The notes under the pieces: model-generated
Seen by the model: only the letters and a program-made list of their open reading frames with translations
What the model was told of the DNA's origin: nothing
Databases searched by the model: none
From: Rhodopirellula baltica SH 1
GTDB taxonomy: Bacteria > Planctomycetota > Planctomycetia > Pirellulales > Pirellulaceae
Assembly: GCF_000196115.1 (NCBI RefSeq)
Contig: NC_005027.1
Span: 5,762,001-5,826,000, forward strand
DNA: 64,000 bases
Direction of reading: 5' to 3'
Position numbers and translations under genes: made by a program
Part shown: piece by piece, positions 28,515-38,167 of the stretch
Layout of the letters: each line of letters begins with the position of its first letter
Numbering within the stretch: the stretch's first letter is position 1

Positions 28515-31500
28515 GACACGTGGGGCTCGGATCTCAAGTGCGACTTGATCGTCTTCGTCCGGATCGCCATTGCCCGGCACACTGTCGACGTCGAACTGAT
28601 CGGTTTGCGTGACTTCGGCGTTCAACGTTTTTAACCCGCGAGTGTCGACGCGTGCGGTCAAAACCAATTGAACGCTTGCACCGGACGCCAAGGGGCCGAT
28701 GTTCCACTGACCCGTCGCGGGGTCGTAAGATCCTTGTTGTGGTGAAGCTGGCGGAACCAACGTCAATCCATCGGGGAGCAACGATTCGACGACGACGCCG
28801 GTAGCATCTGAAACACCGTCGGCGTTGGCCGCGGTCAACGTGATCGTGATGATGTCATCGACCTCGGGTTCCAAGTTGTCCACCGCAGCGGTGACGCTGA
28901 TGTCGACGACTTGAGGAGTGACCTCGACCGACGCGAGATCGTCTTCATCACCATTGGCATTGCCCGGCGTGCTGTCAGGGTCGATTTGATCGGACTGGAT
29001 GATTTCGGCGACGTTGGTCACTGAACCGGACTGTTCGACGATGGCATTGATTTGCAAGGTCGCGGATTGGTTGGGTTCCAATCGTGCGAGTGTCCAAAGT
29101 CCCGTTAGGGCATCGAAGGTGCCTTGCGTTGGCGTTGCATCTTGGAAGTTCAATGTGCGCGGCAAAATGTCACGAACCACCACGTTGGTCGCTGGATCGT
29201 TGTTCGCGTTCGTGATGGTGACCAAGTACTGAATCGTGTCGCCGCGATTGGGGTTGAAAATGTCGACGGATTTGGTCAACGAAAGATCGGCACGGGCGAT
29301 CATCAGAATCGCCGAGTCAGCATCGTCTTCGTTGACGTCACCGTTTCCAAACACGCTGTTGCGGTCAGGTTGGTCGGCGGAGATGACTTCCGCAAAGTTG
29401 GTGATGCCATCGCGAAGGATGTCGTCGGTGACCGCGTCTCGGTTTACCGACGCGTTCAGTGTCAGCGTGACCGACTCGTTGCTGGGGATGCTTGGGATCG
29501 ACCAAGTGCCCGACTGTGGGTTGTAGCCTCCGTTCGCGGTCGATGACGAAACAAAGATCAGCCCGGCGGGCAGCGAGTCAGCGATCTCGACATTGGTGGC
29601 TGTCGTTGGGCCGGTGTTGGAAACGGTCAATTCAAATTCGACCGGATCGTCCAAGTCAAAACGGGTGCCGTCAACGGTTTTGCTGAGAGCCAAATCGATC
29701 AATTGTGCTTGGACGTCCACCGAGGCTCGGTCGTCTTCGGCTGGGTCGGTATCGCCATTGCCCGGTGTGCTGTCGGGGTCGCGTTGGTCGCTGGCCATGA
29801 TCTCCGCCACGTTGGTTTGCAACGATTCGGAGTTCACATTCGCGGTCAAAGTCAGGGTCGCGGTCTGCCCTGATTCCAGTTCGTCGATCATCCAAATTTC
29901 GGTGACGGGCGAGTAGGTGCCGTCGGATGTGGTTTGGTCGGTGAGGTCCATTCCGGCGGGCAAAAAGTCTCGGACTCGAATTCCGGTGGCTGGGTCAGGG
30001 CCGCTGTTGCGAACGGTGATTGTGAAGGTGACCTCATCGCCAAAGTTGGGCGAGGCGTTGTCGACGGTCTTGGTCAGTGAAAGGTCGGCGTTGGCGAGGG
30101 TGACGATTGCCGCGGCGGTGTCGTCTTCGCCATCATCCAGTCCACTGTCAGGGACACTGTCCCGGTCTGCTTGATCGGCCGCGATCACTTCGGCACGGTT
30201 TTCCAGCGTTTCGACATCGCCGATCGTGCCGGTCAATTCCAGCGTGGTTTCTTCGCCAGACGCCAAATTACCGACGGTCCAAAGTCCGTTTGCGGAATTG
30301 AACGCACCGGCGGGTGAAGAGGATGTGAAGGTGTAACCATCGGGCAATGAGTCACGAACGATGATTCCTGTCGCATCGTCGGGTCCATCATTGCGAAGCG
30401 TCAGCGTGAAGGTGACTTCGCCGTTGATGGCGGGGCGTTGAGGGGAAGCGGTTTGTGTGAGGGAGAGATCGATGACCGGCGTGGTGATGCTCGCGCTGGC
30501 TTGGTCATCTTCTGCCGCGACGTTGTTGTCGGGCGTCGAGTCGATGTCGTCTTGATCAACCGAAGCGACTTCGGCGGTGTTGGTTTGCGTTCCGACTTGA
30601 TCGACAATCGCGAACAGCGTCAATGTCGCGGTGGCGTCGTCGGCCAACGAGTCGATGGTCCACTCGCCCGTGTCGGAATCGTAGGAACCGTCGCTGAGCG
30701 AATTCGATTCGTAAGTCATTCCCGCGGGAAGCAAGTCGCGGACGACGATGTTGGTCGCTGTGTCTCTTGTGGTCGCGGTTTCGCCATCGTTGGTCAATGT
30801 GATCGTGAAAGCGACGCGATCACCAACGTTGGGGGCCGGGTTGTCGACGGTCTTTTCCAGCGACAAGTCGATGAACTCGACGCGGGCGGTCACGCTGGCT
30901 TGATCGTCTTCGTCGGGTTCGTTGTTGTCAGGCGTGCTGTCCGAGTCGACTTGTCCCGCCGCGATGACTTCGGTGCGGTTGGTGATCGTCGGTGAGTCGG
31001 CCGTCACGTTGTTGTTGACGCGAGCATTGATGGTCAACGTGGCGGAGCCGGATGGGGCCAACTCGCCGACTGTCCAGCGACCGCTGGACGAATTGAAGCT
31101 GCCGGTCGTCGGTGTGGCATCGATGAAGGTCAGCCCGGCGGGCAAGTTTTCTTCGACGATGACTCCGGTGGCGGTGTCCAAGCCTTCATTGCGGACGACG
31201 ATTTCGTACTGGATCGTTTCGCCCAATCGGGGCGTGGGATTGTCGACGGTTTTGAACAGTTCCAGATCGATCTGTTCGGCCTGCACGCTGGCGTCCGCTT
31301 GGTCATCTTCGTCGATCAATCCGTTGCCCGGCGTGCTGTCAGGATCGGGAAGCGTGGCTTGAATGATCTCGGCCGAGTTGGTCAGTGTGCCTCGTGAAAG
31401 CGTTGTCGCGACAATTTCGAGTGTTGCGAATGAGGGGGCTGCGGTACCAGAATCAGCGTCCAGTTCCGGGACGGTCCAGCGGCCAGTGGTTTCATCGTAG

Positions 31501-34349
31501 TCGCCGATCGAAGCGGTGGCTTCGACGAATTCCAATCCCGCGGGCAGCGTGTCCAAAACGATGAACTGCCCTGAGGGATCTCCGCTGTCGTGGCGAGCTG
31601 TGATGGTGAAGGTCACATTTTCGCCGACGTCTGCATTGGCGTTGTCAACGGTTTTGGTGAGCGACAAATCGGCTTGCGCGGGAGTGATGACGCTGGACGC
31701 TTGGTCGTCTTCGCTGGCGTCTTGGTTGTCAGGCGTGCTGTCGGGATCGAACTGGGCCGCCTGGGTGATTTCCGCGGTGTTGGTGATGGAAGCGAACAGA
31801 TCGCTGCGGCCAGGATCCAGAATCGCGGTGAGGGTCAGCGTTTCGCTCGCTCCTGCGGCCAGCGAATCGACCGTCCATGTTCCAGTCGCGTCGACATGGG
31901 TGCCCGCGGTGACTTGTGCATCTTGAAGAATCAACCCGGCCGGCAGCAGGTCGGTGACTTGGATGTTGGTCGCCGTTGTGATGGGAATCGCTGCGCTGGT
32001 TTCGGCATTGGACAACGTGATCGTGTAGGTGATCGAGTCGCCAGGTTCGGGACGCGACGGGGTGACGGTCTTGGTCAGTTGCAAATCGATCGCGTTGGGC
32101 GTCAAGGTCGCCGCATCGGTGTCGTCTTCGGTCGAAGGACCCGCACCAGGGGTGCTGTCCGGGTCGCTCTGGTCCGACGCCGTGATGGTGGCCGAGTTGG
32201 TTTTGATCCCGAGGCTGTCGACGCGAGCAATGATTTGCAGGGTTGGCATCGCCGGGATCGGGTTGCCAGGGTTGGGAGCGGTCACGTCGCCAACGGTCCA
32301 AAGTCCCGTGTCTGGATCGTACGTTCCCGAGGAGGTCACATCGCTGATGTAAGTCAAACCGCTTGGGAGGCTGTCCTGGACTCGTACGCCGGTCGCGTTG
32401 TTGGGACCTTCGTTGTCGACTGTGATTGTGAAGGTCACGTTCTCGCCGACCGTGGGGGACTCGTTTGAGACGGTCTTCGTCAGCGAAAGGTCTGCGACGG
32501 GTGTTTGGATGAGGACTTCGTCTTGGTCGTCCTCATCAATCAAGTCATTGTTAGGAGTGCTGTCGCGATCTGTTTGGGCGACCGCCAAGACTTCCGCCAC
32601 ATTGGTGAAGTCGCCCGCTTGGTCAACTCGCGCGACCAATTGCAGTGTTGCCAGTCCGCCGACATCGAGCGATGGGATCGACCACCGATTCGTTGTTGTG
32701 TTGAAGGAGGTGCCGGCGCTGGGCGTGTTGCTGACCAGCGACAATCCCGCAGGCAATCGGTCTTCGATCAAGATGCCGGTTGCGGTGCTGAGCGTCGCGT
32801 CGGTGGCCGTGTCGAGCGATGAGTTCTGCAGTGTGAGAGTGAATGTGATCTCGTCACCAACGTTGGGTTGGCTGTCGGAAACCGCTTTGGACAATTGCAA
32901 GTCAACTCGTGTCGCGGTCACGGTCGCCGCGTCTTGATCGTCGTCGGCCAGCACGTTGTTGTCGCGAGGACTGTCTGCGTCGAGTTGCTCCGCCGCCGTG
33001 ATTTCCGCGACGTTGGTTTGTGGATCCAAGCTGTCCAGTTGCCCGGTCAGACGCAGCGTTGCCGTCGCTCCCACGGCGAGATTTGGGATGGTCCAAAGTC
33101 CCGTGCCGGGGGTGAAGGTTCCCGTGGAGGTTGTTCCGGTCGTGTTGATGATTCCCGCGGGGATGCGGTCGGTCACAACGATACCGGTTGCTGGATCGGG
33201 GCCGTTGTTTGTGACCACCACATCGAACACCACATTCTGGTTCAATGTTGGTTCCGTGGTGATCAACGTCTTGGTCAATTCCAAGTCCGCTTCGCCCGCG
33301 TTGTCGATGTTCTGGATGATAATGGTGGGGCCAACGGTGCCAAGCAAATCCGCGATCGCGTCGTAGTCGGGGCCGCCGCTGACTTCGAGTTCAATCGCAC
33401 CGATTTGAGTCAGGTCCGCACCGCTTCCGCTGACTGCTTGGAAGTCACTGAACGGGATGTACTCCACCGAGGTGGGCTGCGTTGGCAGAGCGGGGATGGT
33501 CAGCGTGGCTTGGCTGACCAGAGTCCTGCTGCCCGCGATTCCGTCGTCGCTATAAAGCCGGATCACAGCCGTGCCACTGGTCACCGATCCAATGACAAAT
33601 CGCAATCCAGTCGCGGAACCACCGCTGGTCAGATCGATCGCTCCCAAGCCATCGTCGTCGACGGTTGCGGCGTCATCGTCGGCACCGTCCCAGATGACCG
33701 AGCGGCTTCCGTCGGCGAATCCGTTGGCATCGAAGCTGAGCAAGTTGGGCGAGACGGCTTGGTTGACGCCAATGGCAACCGTTCCAATGTCGCCCGTGCC
33801 GCCTTGAGTCTTGTCGACGATCAAATCTCGCGAACCGCCGATGGCTTCGGCGGCGGCTTGCGAGGACGTCACCGGGGTCCCATCGGTGACCGTGTCTTCG
33901 ACGCTTTGAGTGGTTTGGAACGAGTCGATAGTTTGAAAGGCTTGCCCGGCAACCTGGGTCGAGTTGACGGTGATCAACGGCGAGATCTGTTGCTGCAGCG
34001 TGCGACCGTTGACGGTTTGAGCGGGCTGGAAAACGAAGTACGAACCCGCGGTGACGCCGGTGAACTGATAGTTGCCGCTGGGATCCGCCATGGCCATGTT
34101 GACTTCAACGTCCCCCGTATCGGGCTCAAACACCCCATCGCCATCATCGCGGAACAGATCCAGAGCAACGTCTTCGAAATCGCCTCCAATGAAGCTATCC
34201 GTGACTTGCCCACGGATCGTCACCAAATCAGAAGCCACCGCCAACAACCGCCGACTTTCAAGTGACTCCAGCAGTAACCGACGTCTGCCTCTGCGAGTGC
34301 ACTTTGGGGCACTGTCGTTCATCCGTGAATAGCGGCTTGGGAATCTCAT
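28485..34349 (-). CDS. Giant extracellular DUF11-repeat protein with LEPR-XLL-like N-terminus
   Basis: The protein of about 1954 residues starts with a basic segment and then LLLESLESRRLLA, a variant of the planctomycete N-terminal LEPR-XLL motif found on very large secreted proteins. Next come a carboxypeptidase-regulatory/SdrD-like domain (IRGQVTDSFIGG to GVTAGSYFVFQP) and an intermediate region. Twelve DUF11 repeats of about 130 residues follow, each starting like ADLSLTKTVDN or IDLSLEKTVDN and ending in an acidic linker such as DPDSTPGNG with EDD. The linkers may bind calcium. The C-terminus ends RVLSKRLFLSR without a sorting motif I recognise. ATG at 34349 or 34322. Likely a cell-surface or adhesion protein. 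Confidence 0.88.
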   Translation of the reverse strand: MRFPSRYSRMNDSAPKCTRRGRRRLLLESLESRRLLAVASDLVTIRGQVTDSFIGGDFEDVALDLFRDDGDGVFEPDTGDVEVNMAMADPSGNYQFTGVTAGSYFVFQPAQTVNGRTLQQQISPLITVNSTQVAGQAFQTIDSFQTTQSVEDTVTDGTPVTSSQAAAEAIGGSRDLIVDKTQGGTGDIGTVAIGVNQAVSPNLLSFDANGFADGSRSVIWDGADDDAATVDDDGLGAIDLTSGGSATGLRFVIGSVTSGTAVIRLYSDDGIAGSRTLVSQATLTIPALPTQPTSVEYIPFSDFQAVSGSGADLTQIGAIELEVSGGPDYDAIADLLGTVGPTIIIQNIDNAGEADLELTKTLITTEPTLNQNVVFDVVVTNNGPDPATGIVVTDRIPAGIINTTGTTSTGTFTPGTGLWTIPNLAVGATATLRLTGQLDSLDPQTNVAEITAAEQLDADSPRDNNVLADDDQDAATVTATRVDLQLSKAVSDSQPNVGDEITFTLTLQNSSLDTATDATLSTATGILIEDRLPAGLSLVSNTPSAGTSFNTTTNRWSIPSLDVGGLATLQLVARVDQAGDFTNVAEVLAVAQTDRDSTPNNDLIDEDDQDEVLIQTPVADLSLTKTVSNESPTVGENVTFTITVDNEGPNNATGVRVQDSLPSGLTYISDVTSSGTYDPDTGLWTVGDVTAPNPGNPIPAMPTLQIIARVDSLGIKTNSATITASDQSDPDSTPGAGPSTEDDTDAATLTPNAIDLQLTKTVTPSRPEPGDSITYTITLSNAETSAAIPITTATNIQVTDLLPAGLILQDAQVTAGTHVDATGTWTVDSLAAGASETLTLTAILDPGRSDLFASITNTAEITQAAQFDPDSTPDNQDASEDDQASSVITPAQADLSLTKTVDNANADVGENVTFTITARHDSGDPSGQFIVLDTLPAGLEFVEATASIGDYDETTGRWTVPELDADSGTAAPSFATLEIVATTLSRGTLTNSAEIIQATLPDPDSTPGNGLIDEDDQADASVQAEQIDLELFKTVDNPTPRLGETIQYEIVVRNEGLDTATGVIVEENLPAGLTFIDATPTTGSFNSSSGRWTVGELAPSGSATLTINARVNNNVTADSPTITNRTEVIAAGQVDSDSTPDNNEPDEDDQASVTARVEFIDLSLEKTVDNPAPNVGDRVAFTITLTNDGETATTRDTATNIVVRDLLPAGMTYESNSLSDGSYDSDTGEWTIDSLADDATATLTLFAIVDQVGTQTNTAEVASVDQDDIDSTPDNNVAAEDDQASASITTPVIDLSLTQTASPQRPAINGEVTFTLTLRNDGPDDATGIIVRDSLPDGYTFTSSSPAGAFNSANGLWTVGNLASGEETTLELTGTIGDVETLENRAEVIAADQADRDSVPDSGLDDGEDDTAAAIVTLANADLSLTKTVDNASPNFGDEVTFTITVRNSGPDPATGIRVRDFLPAGMDLTDQTTSDGTYSPVTEIWMIDELESGQTATLTLTANVNSESLQTNVAEIMASDQRDPDSTPGNGDTDPAEDDRASVDVQAQLIDLALSKTVDGTRFDLDDPVEFELTVSNTGPTTATNVEIADSLPAGLIFVSSSTANGGYNPQSGTWSIPSIPSNESVTLTLNASVNRDAVTDDILRDGITNFAEVISADQPDRNSVFGNGDVNEDDADSAILMIARADLSLTKSVDIFNPNRGDTIQYLVTITNANNDPATNVVVRDILPRTLNFQDATPTQGTFDALTGLWTLARLEPNQSATLQINAIVEQSGSVTNVAEIIQSDQIDPDSTPGNANGDEDDLASVEVTPQVVDISVTAAVDNLEPEVDDIITITLTAANADGVSDATGVVVESLLPDGLTLVPPASPQQGSYDPATGQWNIGPLASGASVQLVLTARVDTRGLKTLNAEVTQTDQFDVDSVPGNGDPDEDDQVALEIRAPRVLSKRLFLSR

Positions 34350-34490
34350 CGTCAATGCTTTTCTGGGGGATCTGCAAGCTGTGTGTGACACCACACGACG
34401 AATAGAGAAGATAAGAGGCCTGGGTGAAGCGGGGAAGATATGGCAGCTGGTTGTCTGCTCATCTCACGGCTGGCGATGAGCCACCAGTGG

Positions 34491-36362
34491 TCAATCAGGA
34501 AACGTCTGATCGAGGTATTTGCGAGCAATCTGACGATGCGTAATCAATTCTTCATGGGAGAATTGGCGAGGATCTCCCTGTCGGCTTCTCGTCCCGATGA
34601 TTTGAAAATGGGGCTTCAGAAGCGATATTCCGACCTGAAGGCCAAAGAATGTGGGGTCTAAGTCCGCTTCGTTCGGAATGAGGATCGCTTGCTCTCGCAA
34701 GTAGTCTGCGATGGCAATGACTCGTGGACGAAAGATGGGGTTCGACACATCACGACCATCAAAACTCATTGGACTGCTCGTCTGGATGTCGCACAGCTCC
34801 AACAGCGTGGGCAGGAGATCAGCGTGACTCGTCGCTTCTCGGACCTTCTTTGTGGGAACGTTTCTGCCGACGATGATTGCTGGGGTTTGGGTTTGCGAAG
34901 CAGACAAGCGTGTTCCGTGACCGATTGTTCCGTCATCTAAAAACGATTCGCCATGATCGCCAACGATGGCCACGATTCGGTTGGGGTGTTTCAACAGTGG
35001 AGCAATCAGATGATCAACTGTCCGGGCTGAATTGCGGTAGCGATTCCAGATCAATTCTCGGTTGGCGGGTCCGAAAGGAATGGAATAATTACTAGATGCG
35101 GCAGGCTGATCCTGCTGGAGGAGGGGATTGATCTCAAATGGGGCATGAGTCGCATACAGGTAAAGCACGGCTAACCGTGGCCGCCGATCAGCATGATCGG
35201 CTAGGAATTCTTCGCTCGCCTGAATCGCCCGGCGATCTGATCTCAGACCGTCATAAGAACTCACTTCAAAGGCGTCGTAGACATCTTTTCGAACGAAAGC
35301 ATCCATTTGGAATGCGGCCCAATCATTCGCGGCGCCGAAGAAACCGCATTCGTAACCAGATTGGTGAAACAAACGATTCATTGCTGGTGCGTATCTCACA
35401 TCCGACCGGTAGAACCAGATTGCATCCAAGCCGTTGAACAGCGAGAACAGACCTAGGGAGCTCGCGTTGCCACCAGAGAAATGCCGCTGCATCCAAAGAC
35501 CATTCTCTGCGGCGGCGTTTACATTCGGCATCACATCTGAATCAATCAATTCTGGCCGAAGAGATTCCACCACGATGAAAAGAATATCAGGGCGTTGTTT
35601 TGGTTCATTTGTTGCCACATTCAGACGGAACGCTTGCGTACGACGACGGATCGAAGCATTCGTCAACTTCAGGGAAGTGCTTTCTTTCGCGAGAAGCGTT
35701 GGCCTATCACTTCTTTTTGAAGCGGGCCAGCCGATGACACTCAATGCATGTCGCGAGGGCTCCGCTCGCATTTCAGATTGGACAGTCGCCCAGAACATCC
35801 ACGCGGGGGCTGCAAGCAAAGTAATCGCCCCAAGCCAGGCGAGTGAAGCTCCCAATGAACTCAGGCTATTTCCGGCATCGCTGCATCGCCTCGCAATCCT
35901 TCGAGTTGCAATTCGTCCGACCTGAGTCAATAGGAGAAGCGTGGCAAATCCAATCCCAAATCGGATGACCATACCCAGGTGCACGTAGGGAAGCAGACTG
36001 AGCGACTTTTCATAAAGAAGACGAAGGACTTCGAATGAAGCGACATGCATGCCGGTCCATTGATGAACAATCAGATCTACCATGATCCAATACCACCAGC
36101 CCGTCATCATTGCGCAAGCCCACCGCTCGCATCGCAATACATTGCCGACGGTGAACAAGACGGCTAAAGGCAGGAATGCTTGAAACAGCCTCCAAGTCGC
36201 AACCAGGAAGCCAACAGGTTTTTCGGCTTGAAGGACTTCATCGAACGAGTGCCAGCAAAGCGTCATGCTGATTGCCAGTCCAACGAATTGAGCCCAAAGC
36301 AAGCTTCGCCAACGCCATTCTGTCGATGGTTCGCGTGAACTGAAGGAGCGAGTTCTCGTCAT
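34491..36362 (-). CDS. Membrane-anchored alkaline-phosphatase-superfamily protein (YejM/LtaS-like)
   Basis: This 623-residue protein has about five N-terminal membrane segments (residues 20-190) and a C-terminal periplasmic sulfatase-fold domain. DILFIVVESLRPELID supplies the first metal-site acid, SGGNASSLGLFSLFNG occupies the nucleophile region, and VAIVGDHGESFLDDGTIGHG carries the second Asp-His metal site. The nucleophile segment resembles Escherichia coli YejM (PbgA) more than true LTA synthase or sulfatase. The protein may transfer or hydrolyse a phospholipid head group or sense lipids. It starts with an AGGTGA site before the ATG and sits with flippase and glycosyltransferase-like genes on the same strand. 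Confidence 0.83.
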   Translation of the reverse strand: MTRTRSFSSREPSTEWRWRSLLWAQFVGLAISMTLCWHSFDEVLQAEKPVGFLVATWRLFQAFLPLAVLFTVGNVLRCERWACAMMTGWWYWIMVDLIVHQWTGMHVASFEVLRLLYEKSLSLLPYVHLGMVIRFGIGFATLLLLTQVGRIATRRIARRCSDAGNSLSSLGASLAWLGAITLLAAPAWMFWATVQSEMRAEPSRHALSVIGWPASKRSDRPTLLAKESTSLKLTNASIRRRTQAFRLNVATNEPKQRPDILFIVVESLRPELIDSDVMPNVNAAAENGLWMQRHFSGGNASSLGLFSLFNGLDAIWFYRSDVRYAPAMNRLFHQSGYECGFFGAANDWAAFQMDAFVRKDVYDAFEVSSYDGLRSDRRAIQASEEFLADHADRRPRLAVLYLYATHAPFEINPLLQQDQPAASSNYSIPFGPANRELIWNRYRNSARTVDHLIAPLLKHPNRIVAIVGDHGESFLDDGTIGHGTRLSASQTQTPAIIVGRNVPTKKVREATSHADLLPTLLELCDIQTSSPMSFDGRDVSNPIFRPRVIAIADYLREQAILIPNEADLDPTFFGLQVGISLLKPHFQIIGTRSRQGDPRQFSHEELITHRQIARKYLDQTFPD

Positions 36363-36530
36363 TTCACCTGAGCTCCGTTGCGCAATGAGAAAATTGGCGA
36401 AGAACGAACTTCCCTTAAACGGACTCTGATTGAATTTGAAACTAGCTGTCGATAGGGGGCTCGATGTTTTTGAGCTCGGTACCTTACCAGGAAAAGACCG
36501 AATCGATTCGACGGGATGGTTGCGACGGCG

Positions 36531-37907
36531 TCATTCTTCGCGATGCCACTGCCGTCGCAGATGAAACCACCCAACCGTCGAGAGTGGAAGGTAGACAATT
36601 CCCTGCATGAATAGAAAAGCTAGACTTACGCCGATCGCACCATAGTAAATACCTGCCCACCAGATGAGCAGACCGCTGATACAACATGCTATCAAACTCA
36701 GTGTCAAATAAGGTGACTTGCCATGAGCATGGAGGTAGAGCCACTGAAATTCGAACACCAATGCCGTCCATAATCCAATGATGAGCAATGTTGTCGGAAG
36801 TACGGGAAGAAAACGATGTGCGTAGCGGAAGTCAAAGTAGTCCAGTCCAGCCACCCCTAAAACAAACACGCAGCCAAGTAGAGCGAGCAAGCTAGCTGCG
36901 ATCTTTCCAACTCGAAAGTAAATTCGATCCAGCTCTTTGTAGTTTCGCTCTGCGATCAAAACGCCAAATCGAGGGACGCGAGTTCGCACCCAGGACGAAC
37001 AGGCCATTCGCATTGATTGCAAAATATTCCAGGTCAATCCAAATTGGCCAGCAATGACAGCGTCTTGGTACCGGAACAAAACCGGAAGCATCACATCAGC
37101 ATTGAAGTAGTTGAAGAAACCTTTCAGCATCAATTTCGACTGGAATGGCCAGACCTCTTTCCGCCAGGCAACCCGTTCCCCAGTAGGGCGTTTAGCGAAA
37201 GTGGCGAAAAAGCGAGGGTATTTGCCCAACATCCAACCGATTTCACAGAGCAAGCGTACTGCTGTTGCTATTGCCGGAATCCATAAAGCGGCACCAAGCG
37301 GTATGGCAATCCAAACGACGAGACTGCCTGCAATGCCACGGACCAAATTGAGTTTGTGTATTTCGCGAACCTGATCGCATCCTTCCAGTACAGCCAGAAA
37401 TGGAATAAGAGCGAACGCGATCGAAGATAGCCCCACCAGCGTCAACCATGGACCCCGCCAAGTGATTGTTTGAGCCGACGGATCATCGGCGAAGAACCAT
37501 AACCCAAAGAAGCTTGCAATTGCGGCGAAGAGAGTTGCAAGGATTACCTGCACCACCACCGAAATTCGCATCAAGTGAGTCAGTCGTGAAACCGCATCAG
37601 GCTTTCCAACCAGTCGATTGCTGTTGTCCAGATCAAGCTGACTCCAAAGATGGCTGGTCATGGTCACGATGGTTTGAGGAAACGCCAGCTCGAAGAACAT
37701 TTGAAGGCCGATCACGGACCAAAAAGTCACATAGAAACCCTGTACCTCAGGCGTGAAGAACTGAACCACCAGCCAAAGTGTCACCGGTCCAGACACGAAT
37801 TGCCAATACCGTGTTGCGACCGCATAAAACGTCGCCCGGTCGACCTCCAGTCGATTCACCATTCGACGCGGCCAGGAGCGTCGTTCTGGAGGAGTGCTAT
37901 CGCTCAT
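36531..37907 (-). CDS. Polysaccharide-biosynthesis flippase-like membrane protein
   Basis: The 458-residue protein has roughly 12 hydrophobic segments and the general look of Wzx/MATE-like flippases: a cytoplasmic basic N-terminus (RRSWPRRMVNRLEVDR), paired helices such as ATFYAVATRYWQFVSGPVTLWLVVQFF, and a Leu/Trp-rich C-terminal half. It would move lipid-linked oligosaccharides across the inner membrane. No catalytic motif is expected. The neighbours (YejM-like protein, large membrane protein, glycosyltransferase) support a surface-polymer role. Assignment rests on topology and resemblance. Confidence 0.7.
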   Translation of the reverse strand: MSDSTPPERRSWPRRMVNRLEVDRATFYAVATRYWQFVSGPVTLWLVVQFFTPEVQGFYVTFWSVIGLQMFFELAFPQTIVTMTSHLWSQLDLDNSNRLVGKPDAVSRLTHLMRISVVVQVILATLFAAIASFFGLWFFADDPSAQTITWRGPWLTLVGLSSIAFALIPFLAVLEGCDQVREIHKLNLVRGIAGSLVVWIAIPLGAALWIPAIATAVRLLCEIGWMLGKYPRFFATFAKRPTGERVAWRKEVWPFQSKLMLKGFFNYFNADVMLPVLFRYQDAVIAGQFGLTWNILQSMRMACSSWVRTRVPRFGVLIAERNYKELDRIYFRVGKIAASLLALLGCVFVLGVAGLDYFDFRYAHRFLPVLPTTLLIIGLWTALVFEFQWLYLHAHGKSPYLTLSLIACCISGLLIWWAGIYYGAIGVSLAFLFMQGIVYLPLSTVGWFHLRRQWHREE

Positions 37908-37939
37908 TGCAGTTCACCCGTCAGCGAACGATTTTGAAG

Positions 37940-37970
37940 CCGAGTGCTAAATCGAAAGAGTGGCACTCGG
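37940..37970. promoter_or_regulatory. Inverted repeat upstream of the flippase-like gene
   Basis: CCGAGTGC (37940-37947) and GCACTCGG (37963-37970) form a perfect 8-bp inverted repeat with a 15-bp spacer, 33 bases upstream of the minus-strand start. The left part GAGTGCTAA equals one half of the CIRCE operator, but the partner half is not TTAGCACTC at the CIRCE spacing. It could be an operator for another dimeric regulator. The rest of 37908-38167 shows nothing else. Confidence 0.35.
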
Positions 37971-38167
37971 AGGGCCTTCGTTAAAATGAAGGGATTGCGA
38001 AATGGAAGCCAGTTCGACGCGTGAAGATACAGCAACAAAGACTGCGAATTAGCTGCTACTGGGTATGTCGATGGAAACAAGAGTTTTCCGGGAATGTGAA
38101 AATTTATGGACGGGATGTGGTTCGCCTATAGATGGTCAACGATCAGTGCCGCGACTTCCTTCGGAAT

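Noticed and set aside
31590..32468. 292-codon plus-strand frame (and several others) opposite the DUF11 gene
   Set aside because: The repeated, biased codon pattern of the minus-strand gene generates these; they have no plausible start context or domain.
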